Shown piece by piece: positions 50,916 through 64,000 of a DNA stretch of 64,000 bases. The position numbers and the translations under genes are program-made. The stretch is from Balanoglossus misakiensis. Its lineage: Eukaryota; Hemichordata. Where the stretch lies: positions 12,214,001 to 12,278,000 of the forward strand of contig CM082585.2 of NCBI GenBank assembly GCA_040954595.2, in the 5' to 3' direction. Numbering within the stretch: position 1 is the stretch's first letter; the number at the start of each line of letters is the position of its first letter. The notes beneath the pieces were generated by a model that made no database searches, was not told the DNA's origin, and saw only the letters and a program-made list of their open reading frames with translations.

Positions 50916-53900
50916 ATGAGCAGTGTCAGCGAATCGTCGATTCGTGAAGACTGGACCGTAGTTTGCGTGATCAGGGCCGCTAATATTTGTGGCGGCATTC
51001 AAATTGTGATGGGGTTTGCATTGGTAGCGACCGGTCTGTCCACCTTTGTCATTCCGCCCCAAATCTCCTTACTCATAACTCCATTCTGGGCTGGATTCGT
51101 GGTAAGTAATGACCACTCTTTTTCTCGCTCAGCGAGTCACCGTGAATATCCAACCTAGCTCCCTACTATTAAAGCATAGTTATTTCCTTTCTAAAACGCT
51201 CTCTCGACTCCAGGCCCCGGCGGCTTCCATGTTAAGCCCACTGGCACCATTCATGTATTCGATTCAACACTCAAGGTTTTCAACACATTTAGAATTATTG
51301 TTGTAACTTTGGCTCATAATACAACTTTCAATCAGCCGCGGTGTCGAATCTCAGCTCGCATGCCCATAGCGTTTAGGGAAATCGAGAATGGCTTATGAAT
51401 AAGCTATAAAATCCCACGAGTGCCGGGGTAAAGTAGCAATGTTTGTTGACACTCCGTCAAATAAGTGCTTATGTTTATTCAATCACGTATTAAGTGTTTG
51501 CGTTACGGAGTGTTTATTTGCTTGGATTTTGTTGGATACTTTCCTTGTTGATCTTAGCACCTTCTTGGGAACAGATCAGCTCCAATAACATTTCTATCAA
51601 CACGGCTCAATTTTCACTCGAAAACGTAACCACAAACTCTGCCTGTTCCACTTGTCCAGTTGTTGTCTGTGAAGTGGTGAGAGTGAATCGGGTCGATGGA
51701 TATCACAAATGCCGTCAACTGATACGGTGAACCAACTATAGTTTGCTGACATGCAAGAAATCGCCCGAGCTCCAGATTTACACAACGCGTGTCCAATATC
51801 ATCTCAGAGATCAGTTTATCTAATTATATAAACAATTAACGCGTGTCTAATTAAACACTTCAATTACTTAACGGCTCTATCGACAGACACTTAAAAATCT
51901 CAAACCAGCGGGAGCTCTTTCCCTCCTTTCATGAATTGAAATGGGATAGTTTGGAAAGTACTTGGTTGAAAAGTTGTCTGAAAATAGTTTTGTCGTTTCG
52001 TTGGTCTGTTTGACCGGCAGAGCAATGGCATCGCGTCAGCAGTTCGTCAGTTCGAACTGCTGCGTTCGTTTTCGTGCCATAATCAGAATTTTACACCACC
52101 GAATTTATTGACTTTATCTGCTGTTTCGACACGGCTATCGGTTTTACATCTGCCATGGAGAAGTGTACACCGCCCTAGAAACACAAACACCATCGATCTG
52201 TAGCGTTACTCTTTTTTATTGATCTGTCAGGCGATTGCGTCAAATAATAAAGTATTTACTGTGCGATGAAAGTCATGCATCGAGAGACAGTAAAACAAGG
52301 GTCCAGCTGTTCCACACTCGACAGACCCACGTTCTCTCCGTCGCAGATTCTCTACAAACGTATTCGAATCAATATCGAAAATGTAATCACGGCATTCAAA
52401 AATAGACCCGTTACATTCAAAATATTTTGACTCGCAAAATTTCCGATGACTGAGATAATTTGGCGTTGTGAAGTTTTTTTACCGGTCAGACAAAATTGTA
52501 TTTTGTGTTGCGCCTAAACACCGCCAAGTTTGATGACGTATTCCTAGCCGTCCGAGTCGAAGACTCGGATAAGAAACATGATTTTGAATTTTCCAAATTC
52601 CTCAATAAAAATCGAACAGATGCAGATGAAGCGTAGATCAATTTCTCATCAGATAGGAATTTTTATGGTCGAAATAATAATCATCTTTTGTTTATAATTA
52701 AGTTTTATTGTGAGCATTAAAGTATAATTCAACTCGTTTCTTGGTGCGATCGAGCTGCAATATTTGATATGGCCCAGTAACAACGAAAGCTAGTAACCAT
52801 CAAAAGTAACCATCAAACAGGCCCTATTTTGAATGTAAAACTGTTTTAGCTTGATCATCTGGCTATTGAAGGAGGAGTATAGCTGTAACTTTTAAGACAT
52901 TTACTCTGATCAATTATTTCCATGAGCATTTTCAGTCAACAGTGGTAGGACGCAGAAAGAAAAACAAACTTGGACGTATCAAGCTTCGCGATTTGTAATC
53001 AAACTCGTGTGTTTTTACATTATGATGGTAACAGGCAGTTACTGTTACTTTGTCAGTTATCTGTTTATTAGTAGGATAGCAACGTTTGTGCTGAGAAGAA
53101 AAATAGGAGTTTTTATGGCAACAAAAAGTTCTAGGTGTAATTTAGACATTTAGACGTAAACTGACTGTAGCCTGCGTTGCTAATTGAAAGGTGAGCCGTG
53201 AATTCGTCACGGTACTAAACCCCTAAGGCGAGAGATAATCGGCCAGGGCCCTGCTCTCTCGCTCTCTCTTTCTCTCAATATCATATGCATCTATTCATAT
53301 CCTTAAGTTTATTCTCTGTCCGTCTGTCTGTCTGTCTGTCTCACTCTCCCTCTCCCCCTCTCTCAGTAAGACAAGACGACTGAAACACTTCGATTGCCAG
53401 ACTATGATAACCCCTACACACAGTCGGACTGCACGCATGCAATCCTTCCCCTTGGTCGCTATTTTCCGAACGTTCGCCCCTGACCGCAAAACGCCTCGGT
53501 GGTCAGCAGTCTTGAATCTGAAAAGGCAATTCCGGACACACCTAGAAAGAGTAATGATATATAAAAACAACTCCTACGTTTGATAGGACTATCCTACATT
53601 GTAATGTTGAAAAGCAACAACAAAAACGTCATAAATGACAAAAAGCGCGGTGAGCACTGGTTTGATTTTATTACGCCGGAACTGAAGTCTTCGGTCTGTG
53701 TGTCCCTATAAACAAGTACCTTTACAACGTTGCCCTTCCGAAAAAAGGGATTCATTTTACATATCTATCAAAAAACTTCACAGAACTATTATCCAGACCC
53801 AACGATACAGCGCTAACATCCCTGTGCGTCACCAGATTCCTTGATTTATGACTCCGTACGAGTCGAGGTGGATCTATTTACGAATTTATCATAAATTATT

Positions 53901-56900
53901 GTGACCACTTGTCTGACCGTTCACCGTTTTTCAACCGCGTGTAATTCCAGTGATAACTGTCATATTTCCCTCATTTGGAATAGAACTGTGTTTTGGTACT
54001 TCCCTCAGTAATGGCACATACCAGCTGCGATATGGGAGTGTTTTATTTGAGTTTTGAAATTTATCAGGACAGGGGGTCAAGCTAAAGTTTTGCCGCAACC
54101 AACAGGTGTGGATGCCGTGATTTAGTGCGGAATGTGAACGCACTACCCATGAATCATTTCGGCTGTCAAGGGTTTGAAGATTGATTTGTAATAGACTCCT
54201 CTAGTTGCCAAATATCCCGTATGTGGTTACATGGGCTACTAATCAGCAATAAGCATATTTGTTCAACTTCGAGAAGGAGTGAGAGCTTACACAAACATTG
54301 CAGAACGAGAAAATAGCTTCAATTTTCCTGGCGAGGTCTGTGTCAAACATTGGACGTTTGAGCATCTTCTTAATTCTGGTTTCAATTCTGAAGCGAATTT
54401 GAATGTTTTGAGAAGGCGGAGTCGGCTAATAATGCAAGGCTGTGATTTACAAGTAACGGTAGCTGTGTCAAGTATGTGCTAAACTTTACTTATGGGTACA
54501 CAATAAACAATGCAAGCAAGTCTATAAAAATTCCAGAAACGGCAATAATGTCCGTTTGACACATTTTCTTTATATTCTCGTTTTGACGACCGTTGCTACT
54601 TTTCGATTGTCGTCGTTACGTTTTAGAGTGAAACGTAAGACAGGATATTTTTGGCAATTTCGAGTTGAAAGTATGCGACTCTGAAGGATGACAAAGTTCA
54701 ACCTTTTCGACTTGTATTGATCACGTCACCTTCTATTAGATTGTTAGACCAGTGGTGTGTTCGGTGGAATCGGTTTCACTTGTTCAGTTGGCCAATCACG
54801 TCGATGCTTTTTGCCCCTGTTTCATAGACAAACTGTACGCTTGATTCGTTATTACCCTGACTGGTTGGCGAAAAAATGCAGTAGGCCTACAAGTATATCT
54901 CAGGGTTCATTTGTTGCAGTCTCGAATCAATCGTGTGTTCTCTGCTTCTAACAAACCAATTCATTTCCACGGGACAATATGACGCAGTTTAGATTCTATA
55001 GACTGCATTCTCTGGTAAACCGATCACGTCAATAATAGACAGCCATGAGAAGAAGGTAGATGCAAAACACCGGGTCAATAACCCCTCAAACTAAGACCTT
55101 AGTAGTTAATTTGTGTTCTGGCCATGACCAACACCATGACGCTAAAGTAACATGTAAGTTGTCCTACGGAGTTTTTTGGTATTTTGTCAAGAGTGCGGCG
55201 CGTGGAATTCGGGTAAAATGTACGTGGCGCTAATTGGAGCCCAGAGTCGAAATGGGACGGCATGTTTTCTCTGTCCGTGTCGAAGCTTCTAGCGGAGCCG
55301 TGAAAAGTTTAATCCGCTCTCCCTCACACCTGCAGAAGGAGGTTCTTTCGGCCAACTGACCAATCACAGACGACCTCACCGGAATAATACATGTCAGGAA
55401 TAATTTGAAGCTTCAATGATGAGTTCATTTTTTTCTCTTCCAAAAGGAGTCTGCGATTTTATTAGATGAAAGTATTTGCATTGCTGATCAGATGAGGTCA
55501 CGTGGAGGACCGACTCAGTGGGAGGGTTTTGGAGTTGCATGTGAAAGTCACCCTTTGTAATGTGAGAACACCCCTAATCCATATTTAATGGAATCGCGCA
55601 TGTTGGGACTGAGGAGAACGTTACGGTTTCCCAGTCCAAGCGGCTTGTTCCCTCTAATTAGTGACTTAGTGTGTTGTTTCTTGTTCATGGCGAATTTCTA
55701 TAAGTTCTACGGTTTCAGTCCCGCCAGGTGACAACTCAAAAATGACTGATTCGTGTTGACAATCGCGCTAGTTATAGTCGCGGCTGTTTGCAAGCTTGTA
55801 GCCAGAGAGGCGACCTTATCACTAACGAGACCAGATCATGCCAACCATCAACCCGGTATGGCGTCTGGGAAACAGAACGCGCTGACATCTTGGTGTGCTT
55901 TCAAAACATTTTCTCAAAGAAGCCCCTGTTTCGAAGAAAAACATCAGTATTCCGTCAAATGACAAATAAAAAACACTGATAGTGTGACATATACCCGAGC
56001 AGAAGTTTACAAAAACGCAGTTCACGTGTCATCATGTTTTGGAATGCGCACGTTACAGACAGAGATTAGACCAGCGACATGTGACACTGAAATATTGATT
56101 CACAGTGATGGCATTTACAAAAACTGGGATTGCAGCGATAGATTATCCCAGACAACAGTTGTGGTGTTTGGGTTCACGTTTTATAAAATACAGACATCAC
56201 TACCTACCACAGTCAAAAACGACATTAAATATCAGATTAAACAGGATGTTGCCAGTTTTGATCAAACGGAAAAGATTCCAAGACATTTGTACACCTGACT
56301 CGACCAATGAAACGAGCTTCATGGTGTGAGTGTGCCCCTAAAATGGAAAATAGCAGAGACAAGCCGTTTTAAGCGAAATCTGAAGTTCAAAGAAAACGGC
56401 TTTTTTGTCGATTCTGTGGTTACTGTAGACACGTACTGTCTCACTCACGGACTTGTCTGTCAATTGGAGAGGTGCGTAAGCTGATCAAAAAAATCTTCTC
56501 AAAACCTAAGCTGATGATGTAAATTTACACGAGTATTTTGTGGGTACTGCGAATGAGGTTACATTTTGGTCATCTTAGGGGAGTTACAGTCGCAGTAACA
56601 TCTGTCATTCATCTCTGTGCGCGCGCGCTCTCTTTCTCTCGCTAAGGGGTCTCGGTTACGTTACTTCGTCTTCCCATGAAGTTGTCTGGGGACGTGTTAT
56701 GTAACAACGCCAGAACTAAACCAACAACCACCTCCGCGATAATTGATGCTAATTATTAATAACAAATAGTTTAATTTGATTTGGTGCACCGTTACTGGCT
56801 GGATGTCTCCCGGGCGAACAGTGGCCCGTTGGCCAGAGGGTTTCTTGCGCTGGTCGCCTTACAGTTAAAACTCAGTGCAAACAACCAGTAGAGCAGTTCG

Positions 56901-59900
56901 GAAATATGATAAATGTCCTGACATCGGTGGGAACAAAATGCTCGTCTGCTCATCAACCCATTTGGGGGGGGGGGGGGGGGGTTGGGGGGGGGCTGATGTA
57001 TGGAAGGTTTCTACGCTTCGATGCGCGCAGATCTGAAGTTCTTAAAATGCGTCTCCAGAGTGGCTCATAATGTTGTCAGTGAGTTTGACTGCTGTGGTTT
57101 AACAAGGTGGATTTTCTTACTGTGTCAGTTTTCCTTTTTAGTTTATGCTTCTTGTTGTGGTTTAATGCCGTGTATCTGATTCTCGTCACTTTTCTGTCTC
57201 TTAGAGCAAGAGAAAAAGATCAATATAAACCTCTGAAGTACGAATTAAGTTGCTTTTCTCTTACGCGCCAGTCTCCGAGCAAAAGTAACTACGTACACGC
57301 TAGCTCCTAAACTAACTCGACAAGATTTATCGTTGAGTGGAAAGCTATCGCTGGCCAAACAGACTAACATCTTTGCTAATTTATAGGCAACAATTACAGA
57401 GACGTTTCGCGAACGACCAATCCCGTCTCGTCGGTAGCAACGCCGTAAATTACTCAGAACGAAGACGCGCCCTTGACGATGTCAATCACGAGGACGCGCA
57501 GTCTGTGCGACACAAGAACGTACAAGTTCTGTCTCCGCGGGGAATCTTAGAAACAAGACGTTTTGGATGTCTCTGGCGGAACAGTCCATGAAGCTAGTTT
57601 CGCCAGGGACTACATTAGACCACAATTCTATGTACTTAAGCGTGACCCCAACAACCCCGGTCGAAGCAATCTAGTGCGACATTTCGATGGACATTGATCG
57701 ATCGACTCTGCAAAGCACTCCCGGCCCGAGCAAAACAAAATGCAACCGTGACTCTCTGAGCAGAGAGAAAAAATCGTGACAATTATGCAAGAAAAAATTC
57801 CCATGCTCTTAACGAGACCCGAACAAAGAAGAAACTACACTCAGATAAAGGATAGGTCGAGTTAAACAAGTTCGTTTGTTCTTAAACATAACGGACTCTT
57901 GTTAATCAGCCTGGTTTAATTTCTGAATACTGAAACTGTTTGTTTAGTTTATGGATGGGAGGGGATGTCACCGTATATCTTTGTTGAAAAGAAATACATG
58001 CTTGGTTACTTTGGTAAACTATCTATTGGCCAATTCCGAAGCTGCTTGTCCAACGAGTCGGGAAAACTCGGGATTCACGAAGTTGTCCAACATCATTGTA
58101 TGTCTAGTGTCAAAACGCAATGCCGAAAGCCAATTATTGCGTATGAAAGTGAACACAAAATCAACTTGAGTTGCACAGTTAAAAGAAAACATATTGACTA
58201 CGATAGGGCTGTCTGCAACAAACCTTGAGATTCCGCGCATTGTTTCCAGAAAATACTCTTGAGTTTTGTATTCTAAAGCATGAGTGTAAATGAAGCTAGT
58301 GGTTGCCATGGATATAGCAATTGTTGGGGCCAACCTATGCCAGATATGTGGGAGTTATTTGAATCAAAACGGAACATGAGAGCAATTTATCGGAGTAAGT
58401 TTGTCTTCGCTGCCTTCTCCGCTTTCAGCTTCTGTAAACTGTCAATCATTGACGCTACCAGTTTGTTTCTACTGTCGAGCAGTAACAGTGTTAACAAGTT
58501 CACACCTTCGCTGTCTCGGTTTCTCTGCAACTTGTCTGTCAGTTCGCTTGTTCAGTTGTCCTGCTGTCAATCTGAGATAAAACATCACCTTCAATCCGGC
58601 CTTGTTGGCGATTTACTCTGACAGCTAAGGGGACCTATATGATCTTGTTGGTCGTCCCTCCTTGTCACTGACCCTTGTATCTGCAAACAGCGATCAAAGT
58701 TTATCTCGCAGTTTGAAAACTGCTTTATTTTATTCATGTAGTTTTTTCTAAAAAGACCTACTCTAAGTTTATAGACGATAAGATATTAACATTATATCGT
58801 GGAACTGATCACATGGTCCATGCAGCGGTTTATCTCAATTGAATGTACATGAAACTCTAATGACTGGTTCAAGTCACTCGACTCGTTGTTGAACCGAACT
58901 CTTTGGCACAATGCCGGACAAGACATGCGCAGTTATGCGACTGCAATTTATCAGATACCAGACAAAGATCATATTTCCCGAGAAAGCGATGAAAATGTTA
59001 CCGTTAAAATTATATTTATAGCAATCATAGCATAAGATGCGGCGTCTTTGAGAATATAACTTTCGTATCGTTTTGTGCGGCGCAACAATTATCGAATGTT
59101 TGGCCGGGCATATCGGCTCTTGTTGGCAGTGAAAGTAACGGACTGCAAATACCAAACATTTTCAACAGTGTCTTGGTCCATCACAAGGAATAATATACGG
59201 CTTATTAGAAAGCAAGTATATAGTAAAATTGAAAAGCAAAAAAAATCTAAGAAAATTAGGTATGCGAATCACTTCAGACCAGAGAAAATAAAACAGTGTC
59301 CAGCCTGTTTTGGCTCTTCCGGACGGCCAAGATTAAGCCACGTGACAAGTCAAAAACGGTCAAAATCCGACCTTGTCGGATCGTGTGAATTCCATCGCAT
59401 TCCAAGCTGTGCACAATTAATGAATGTTTGGCCATCGGGACGCGTCGTTGTTTTTCTCTTTTCTTGTCTCATTTCAAACGAAAACAACAACAGCTTTTTT
59501 AAATAGCTCGGCTGCCCTTGCAAAAGGTCTGACGTAATCGAGCTGCTAAGTCTCTGCTCAACAATCGACGGGGGCTTCAAAGATAAAAAGATTCATTGAC
59601 TAATTCCGACCAGATTTCCAACCTACTGAGAGTTGTTAAATGGTCTTGTCTATCTATCAATTGACGAGCTTGTATGCAAAACTGTAGACAGACAGATAGA
59701 CAGACATATATACATTTTGTGACATGGTTTTGCTATGTTTTTGATATGTTTGTTGACATTTGGTTTTTTGTTGATTTGCAGGTGATGATCTGTGGTAGGT
59801 TTGCTATAATATCGACAAAGTCGAAAAGCCAGGGACTGATTCGTAATGTCCGGGTAAGTATTTCAGTTTTTATGCCTTTTATAGTCTTAGCATTTTCTCA

Positions 59901-62441
59901 TAGGTATTGGTGGACATGTCATAACTCTGATTTGAGTCATTCGGCACATAATCCTGTGATTTTTCCACGTTTTCATGATCGACATTTCAAAGACATCTTA
60001 GTTTGAAATTACTCCTATCAAAAAGTCGTTTTCCGGTTTCGGTTAAACGTTTTACAAGCACGGGACGATAAATTTCCACAAGAAACGATCAAAACATCTG
60101 GACTGAACGTGTCGCAATTGAAGAATCCGTTTTTCGCATCGAATAGGAAACGTTTGATGGTTAATAATGGTAGTGTCATTTTTCAAAAAGTTCATCAATT
60201 GTACGTACTTGCCCAACTTAAAATTACGTGTAATGTGAATAATACAATATGGCTTATTAAATATTATGTATTCTCAATGCATTTTTATGAGATACATTTT
60301 TCTACCTGCTCATGTTACATAGGGTATATTTGAAAAATATCGATGCAAAATGTGTTTTTATAATAGAAATTGATCGCAGTTCAGTCAGAAAACATAATAC
60401 TCATTCGTCCAAGTGGGGTCTTGTTTTATAAGACTATTATTTCGCCTCTTTTCCGAATCAAGTTTCATAATATGAGGTTTGCATGTGACAAATCGTTTTC
60501 ACTGGTGTTTGATAACTTTCTACGGAGAAGTGTGCGAAAGATTTTGCGAATACTGAACGGAAAGGGTTTGCATTCCAAACCACGTGACATAGATTTGCAT
60601 CATTCCATGATCACATGTAGTGGTAAAGTTACAGTCTCGGGTATTACTTAATATTTTACTCATATTAAATTTCGAAAGTTGAACATTTCTGGCTATTTTG
60701 TTTCGTTTCTCCCGCCTTCTTGGCAGACACCGAATAATATGAAAGTCGTTATAGGATGCGCTGTTTCGCAAACCTAGGAAAATCGTGTGTCAGTTATCCC
60801 AGTGTTCATTGCGCGTCTCTGAAGATGAGGCGAAGCGGAGTTGGCGTGCAGGCTTTGCTTGAATGTTTCTAATTATGCGGGTTCAAGGCAAGAGAGACCT
60901 AAATTGACACACAATCCTGTGTCAGATTCCAGATGGTATGTTTTTACAAGGCAAGAGAGACACCAGTAGCCAGCTCCTCAGAAGTGAAGTAGTTTTAATT
61001 TGCGCTTTCACAGGTCAGCACGTCCGCGCCATCGGAACATTCTTCAAATCAAAGCCCCCTCGCTCCGTGAGTCACCGCAGCGCATAGATTAATTTCCTTA
61101 AAGAAACCGTTACATTATTAAAATTCCGACACGATGTCAATGTAAAATCAATTACCCAAATATCTGCCATGTCAAGCTGTAAACGCTTTTTTGAGCGCTC
61201 CTCGCTCGATTTCCTTCGACTTTTCTACCCGTTCACTGATCAATCTACCAGGAATACCAACATCATTACCACGACATTATGATTAGAATTATGAGAGTCC
61301 AATGAGAGCGTTGGATATTGTTTTAAGTAGATTTGACAATGAACATACACAACACCCCCTCAACTGACTGACGTGGATGTGATGTCATCGCATGCTGTAC
61401 AAGCTCGCCAATTGTTTTCTTCTAAAAAAGTGGCATTGCATACTATCGGTCCCATGTGATAGTTGTTTTCTTTAAATAATTATGAGTACATGTGCGTACA
61501 AATTGTGTGAACATCTTGCTACATTCCAAACCGAAGACAAGTCAATTAGCAACTGTCAATCAATCTCATGCTTTATCAGTTCTGTGTTTTACTAATAAGA
61601 ATTTGGAAACTTTCCAAGTGACACCAGAGTCGTGAGTTTTCATAAAGTGGGACTTGTACTGAAACCGTCGATTAAAATGTCGACTGTATTGCGCCTTGAA
61701 CCGAGTTATTCCATAAATTCTTATTGTGCCAACATGAAAGAATGACCTTGCAATACATAGATAATTCTTTATAGTTAGTGTGATGTGATGTCATCCAGTT
61801 ATGATTCTGCTCTGCAAAAAGAAACTTATAAGCCGCGTTTTATTGTTGATATTTTCAGCTGGCTCTGTTTTTAAGTTGCACGGTGATCTCTGTTGGTGTG
61901 TGTTCGTGTGCCTGTATCTTCACCTATCCGACGTGGATGGACATCAGGCAATTTGGTTGCGTTCATGACGACGACGCGTCGGAGTGTGTGTGCGGCAGTG
62001 CAATATTTTCCCGGCTAGATTCCTGCCAAAAAATCACAGGTAAATGCACATAGGTGGCTGTCCTTACCCTTTTTACTTTGCTCACAGTACCTGTCGTATT
62101 CATAAAAGATGTCAAATTCAAATTAGATAATGGCAACTTTCCTTTTCTTGAACTCCATCTAGGTCATATTTATAGTTTACTCCTGACCAACCTGGTATTG
62201 TGCAGTCTTTGTATCAGTACAGTCGTCAGTGGGTTGATGCTTTCCTTATACGCATATAGTATATTTATCAGACAAATACCAGAAGATCCCACCGAGTCCC
62301 AGGTAAGCTGATTTGCGCCACCTATAGATTCATTTAGAAGGAGTAATCTTACTTTCCTCAAGTGAATGTATGAATGTATGTATAAAGTTATGAACTTCTA
62401 TTGATTGATTGATTGATTCATTCATTCGTTCGTTCGTTCGT

Positions 62442-62524
<83 letters not shown>

Positions 62525-62908
62525 CTTTAGCTGTTAAGCAGCAGTACTGTTAACGGTAGCGGCACCGTTCTTTCAACGTTCACACCCGACGGAACGCTAC
62601 AAAGGAACGGCTCGCTGTGCGGTGTCACCTTGCCCATCATGTTGAACGGCAACACTAACAACAACGGAGGAGGGATGGTCATCCTTCCACCGACGTGTAG
62701 CGGGAAAATGCACGGTTGTTTGCGAGGAATTAGCTGTAATGGACGAGTAGCTCTACCAAAGCACCTGCCAAATGTACCACCGAACGGGTACGCCAACGGA
62801 TCCCTGAACAGCATCCGAGTGGCCCAGCCACACAGGACGAGGACGTGTTCGTGTTCATGCTCTGCCAGTTCGGGTCCGACATCTGTCGGTCAAGAAACGC
62901 AAATCTAA
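50916..62908 (+). CDS. Four-transmembrane protein, ENTREP/FAM189-like
   Basis: Exons: 50916-51101, 59782-59853, 61859-62039, 62163-62302 and 62531-62908; phases close to 318 residues. TM segments lie at about 20-42, 52-71, 87-108 and 149-182, giving a tetraspan topology. The short loop between TM1 and TM2 ends in PFWAGF (56-61). The loop between TM3 and TM4 (about 109-148) has cysteines at 120, 129, 131 and 142, including ECVCG. The C-terminal 125 residues are Asn/Gly/Ser-rich with a CSCSCS cluster. The P-x-WAG motif, a CVC motif in the second loop and a TM4 rich in Cys and Leu recall ENTREP (FAM189) proteins, membrane adaptors for NEDD4-type E3 ligases. However, the PPxY motifs of that family are missing (only VPPNGY). 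An MS4A/CD20-like relationship is the alternative. Confidence 0.6.
51102..59781 (+). other. 8.7-kb first intron of the tetraspan gene
   Basis: No conserved exon seen inside. It contains TC- and CTGT-rich simple repeats near 53250-53365 and G18-TT-G9 at 56964-56992. AT-rich homeobox-like stretches occur (for example TAATTATTAATAAC near 56749). It is a plausible place for enhancers but I can assign none. Confidence 0.5.
56964..56992 (+). repeat. G18-TT-G9 run
   Basis: Eighteen G, two T and nine G in a row in intron 1 of the tetraspan gene; can form G-quadruplexes in principle. Confidence 0.9.
62401..62526 (+). repeat. Compound tetranucleotide repeat abutting a splice acceptor
   Basis: TTGA repeats pass into TTCA, then TTCG, then about 21 copies of TTTA, ending at 62526. 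The splice acceptor TTTAG of the last coding exon ends at 62530. The repeat therefore forms the polypyrimidine-rich part of the acceptor. Confidence 0.95.
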
Positions 62909-64000
62909 TTGACGGTTTTGACAATTGAACGCATTGTCTGATTTTCTTGGAAACTTATATACAGAAGATGGATTCTGAAAGAAACGTCACCTTGAAACCA
63001 TGGCAATCTTTGTGATAACTTCTTATAGAAATATTGAATGATTCTACTGCTTTGCCCATACTACGTATATGCTGCTAAGTCTCGAATTTTAATGCCGATG
63101 CTTGTTGATTTATACAACCAATTATCAACAGTTACCTTGCTTACGCTTTATGTAAATTAATTTGTGTTATTTTATCTTATATCTCATATAATTTTATATT
63201 TCGTTTTCTGTGTGTATATAGTGCTTTGAGCTATGGATTTCTCATTCTTTATTACCATGGTAACGCGGTGCAGCAAATATTGCTGATGTTACACAGACAC
63301 GGTTTGGAAAAAAGGCAAAGCCTTCATTTTTTGTTGTAAGGATTCGTTCTACAAGTTGAAATTCCCACCAGAAGTAAGAAATGACATTTACAGTGAATCA
63401 TGTACACTAGTAACCTCAAACTTGAAAACCGAATGGACCAAAGTACACCGATTTCATTTGCTGAGAAACTGCACAGTTTAGTATCTAAAGATGTTGCAAA
63501 ATCGGGTTTGTTAGAATTGTATATGCACATGATATTATCTTATATGATAACTGCGCAAGGTTTTATTCCAGTTTAACTGATAGACCTGTTATCCTAAATA
63601 GAACAGACCCCTGCTCTTTGAGACTTCGGACTGTTACTACGAAGTCTCGTTGCTTCTCGCGCGAACGGCTTATGTTTATGTCACGTCATACACTTACATT
63701 CTTTGTGGATCCAGTAAGATGTTCACTGTGGAATGGGGTTACTTTTAAACATTGTATTATCGAAGAATGCTTGAAAATGACAAAGGACTAAAGTATTTCC
63801 ATGACAACCCACCGAAGTCAAATTTATCTTATATTTAGAAAATGAGAATAGAAACTATTCATTTGTTCGAATCATCGACGCATGTTTAAATATACACTCT
63901 AATTTTAAAACGAAACTTCATATACTGCCAATGTTAAACACGATAACGATGTCTGACATTTCTGTTTCAAAAAGTACTATATTTTTCCAACCAAAGTTAT
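62909..64000 (+). other. Tetraspan gene 3' UTR and right edge
   Basis: AT-rich and non-coding. ATTACCATGGTAAC at 63251-63264 is one base short of a perfect RFX palindrome. No canonical AATAAA was spotted, so the transcript end is not defined here. Confidence 0.45.

Noticed and set aside
59075-59506. 143-codon open frame on + in the large intron
   Set aside because: No domain or signature, and the predicted exon at 59782 joins directly to 51101 in phase without it.

Overview
This is a window of nuclear DNA from an animal. Nearly every coding region is split by GT-AG introns with conserved phases, the encoded proteins are close to their vertebrate orthologues in length and sequence, intergenic DNA is AT-rich, and there are simple repeats, homopolymer runs and fold-back elements. 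Intron sizes and overall similarity suggest an invertebrate deuterostome, perhaps a hemichordate or other ambulacrarian. That placement is an inference with low confidence. All gene models below were assembled by eye by joining ORF pieces at splice sites and checking that phases close.

Layout, left to right. 1-1340 is unassigned. 1340-10590 is BIVM (+), with a 5' UTR exon, a 2.9-kb intron and nine coding exons. 10998-14651 is a mitochondrial-type single rhodanese domain gene (+). It carries two homologous 163-nt third exons that can only be used one at a time: one has the catalytic cysteine, the other has lost it. 17172-17882 is an intronless PACRG (-), divergent from ZC2HC1A (+, 18488-21138). 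TMEM180/MFSD13A (-) occupies 22313-24262. An orphan copy of the last exon of PCCB lies at 25404-25525, upstream of the complete 15-exon PCCB (+, 26089-31418). BPNT1 (+) is at 33123-35728. A perfect 143-bp fold-back sits at 36609-36751. An amidohydrolase gene with an intronless CDS but a 5' UTR intron (+) is at 37627-38550. ALG9 (+, 16 coding exons) is at 40028-44731. After 6 kb of gene-free DNA, a four-transmembrane ENTREP/FAM189-like gene (+) with an 8.7-kb first intron spans 50916-62908.

Functionally this is a mixed housekeeping neighbourhood: mitochondrial propionyl-CoA metabolism (PCCB), sulfur metabolism (rhodanese, and BPNT1, which removes the sulfation by-product PAP), ER glycan assembly (ALG9) and ciliary or axonemal function (PACRG). 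I see no evidence that the genes form one pathway. The strongest candidates for something undescribed are the mutually exclusive active/inactive rhodanese exons, the papain/C39-like residue pattern in BIVM, the bacterial-looking amidohydrolase, and the orphan PCCB exon.
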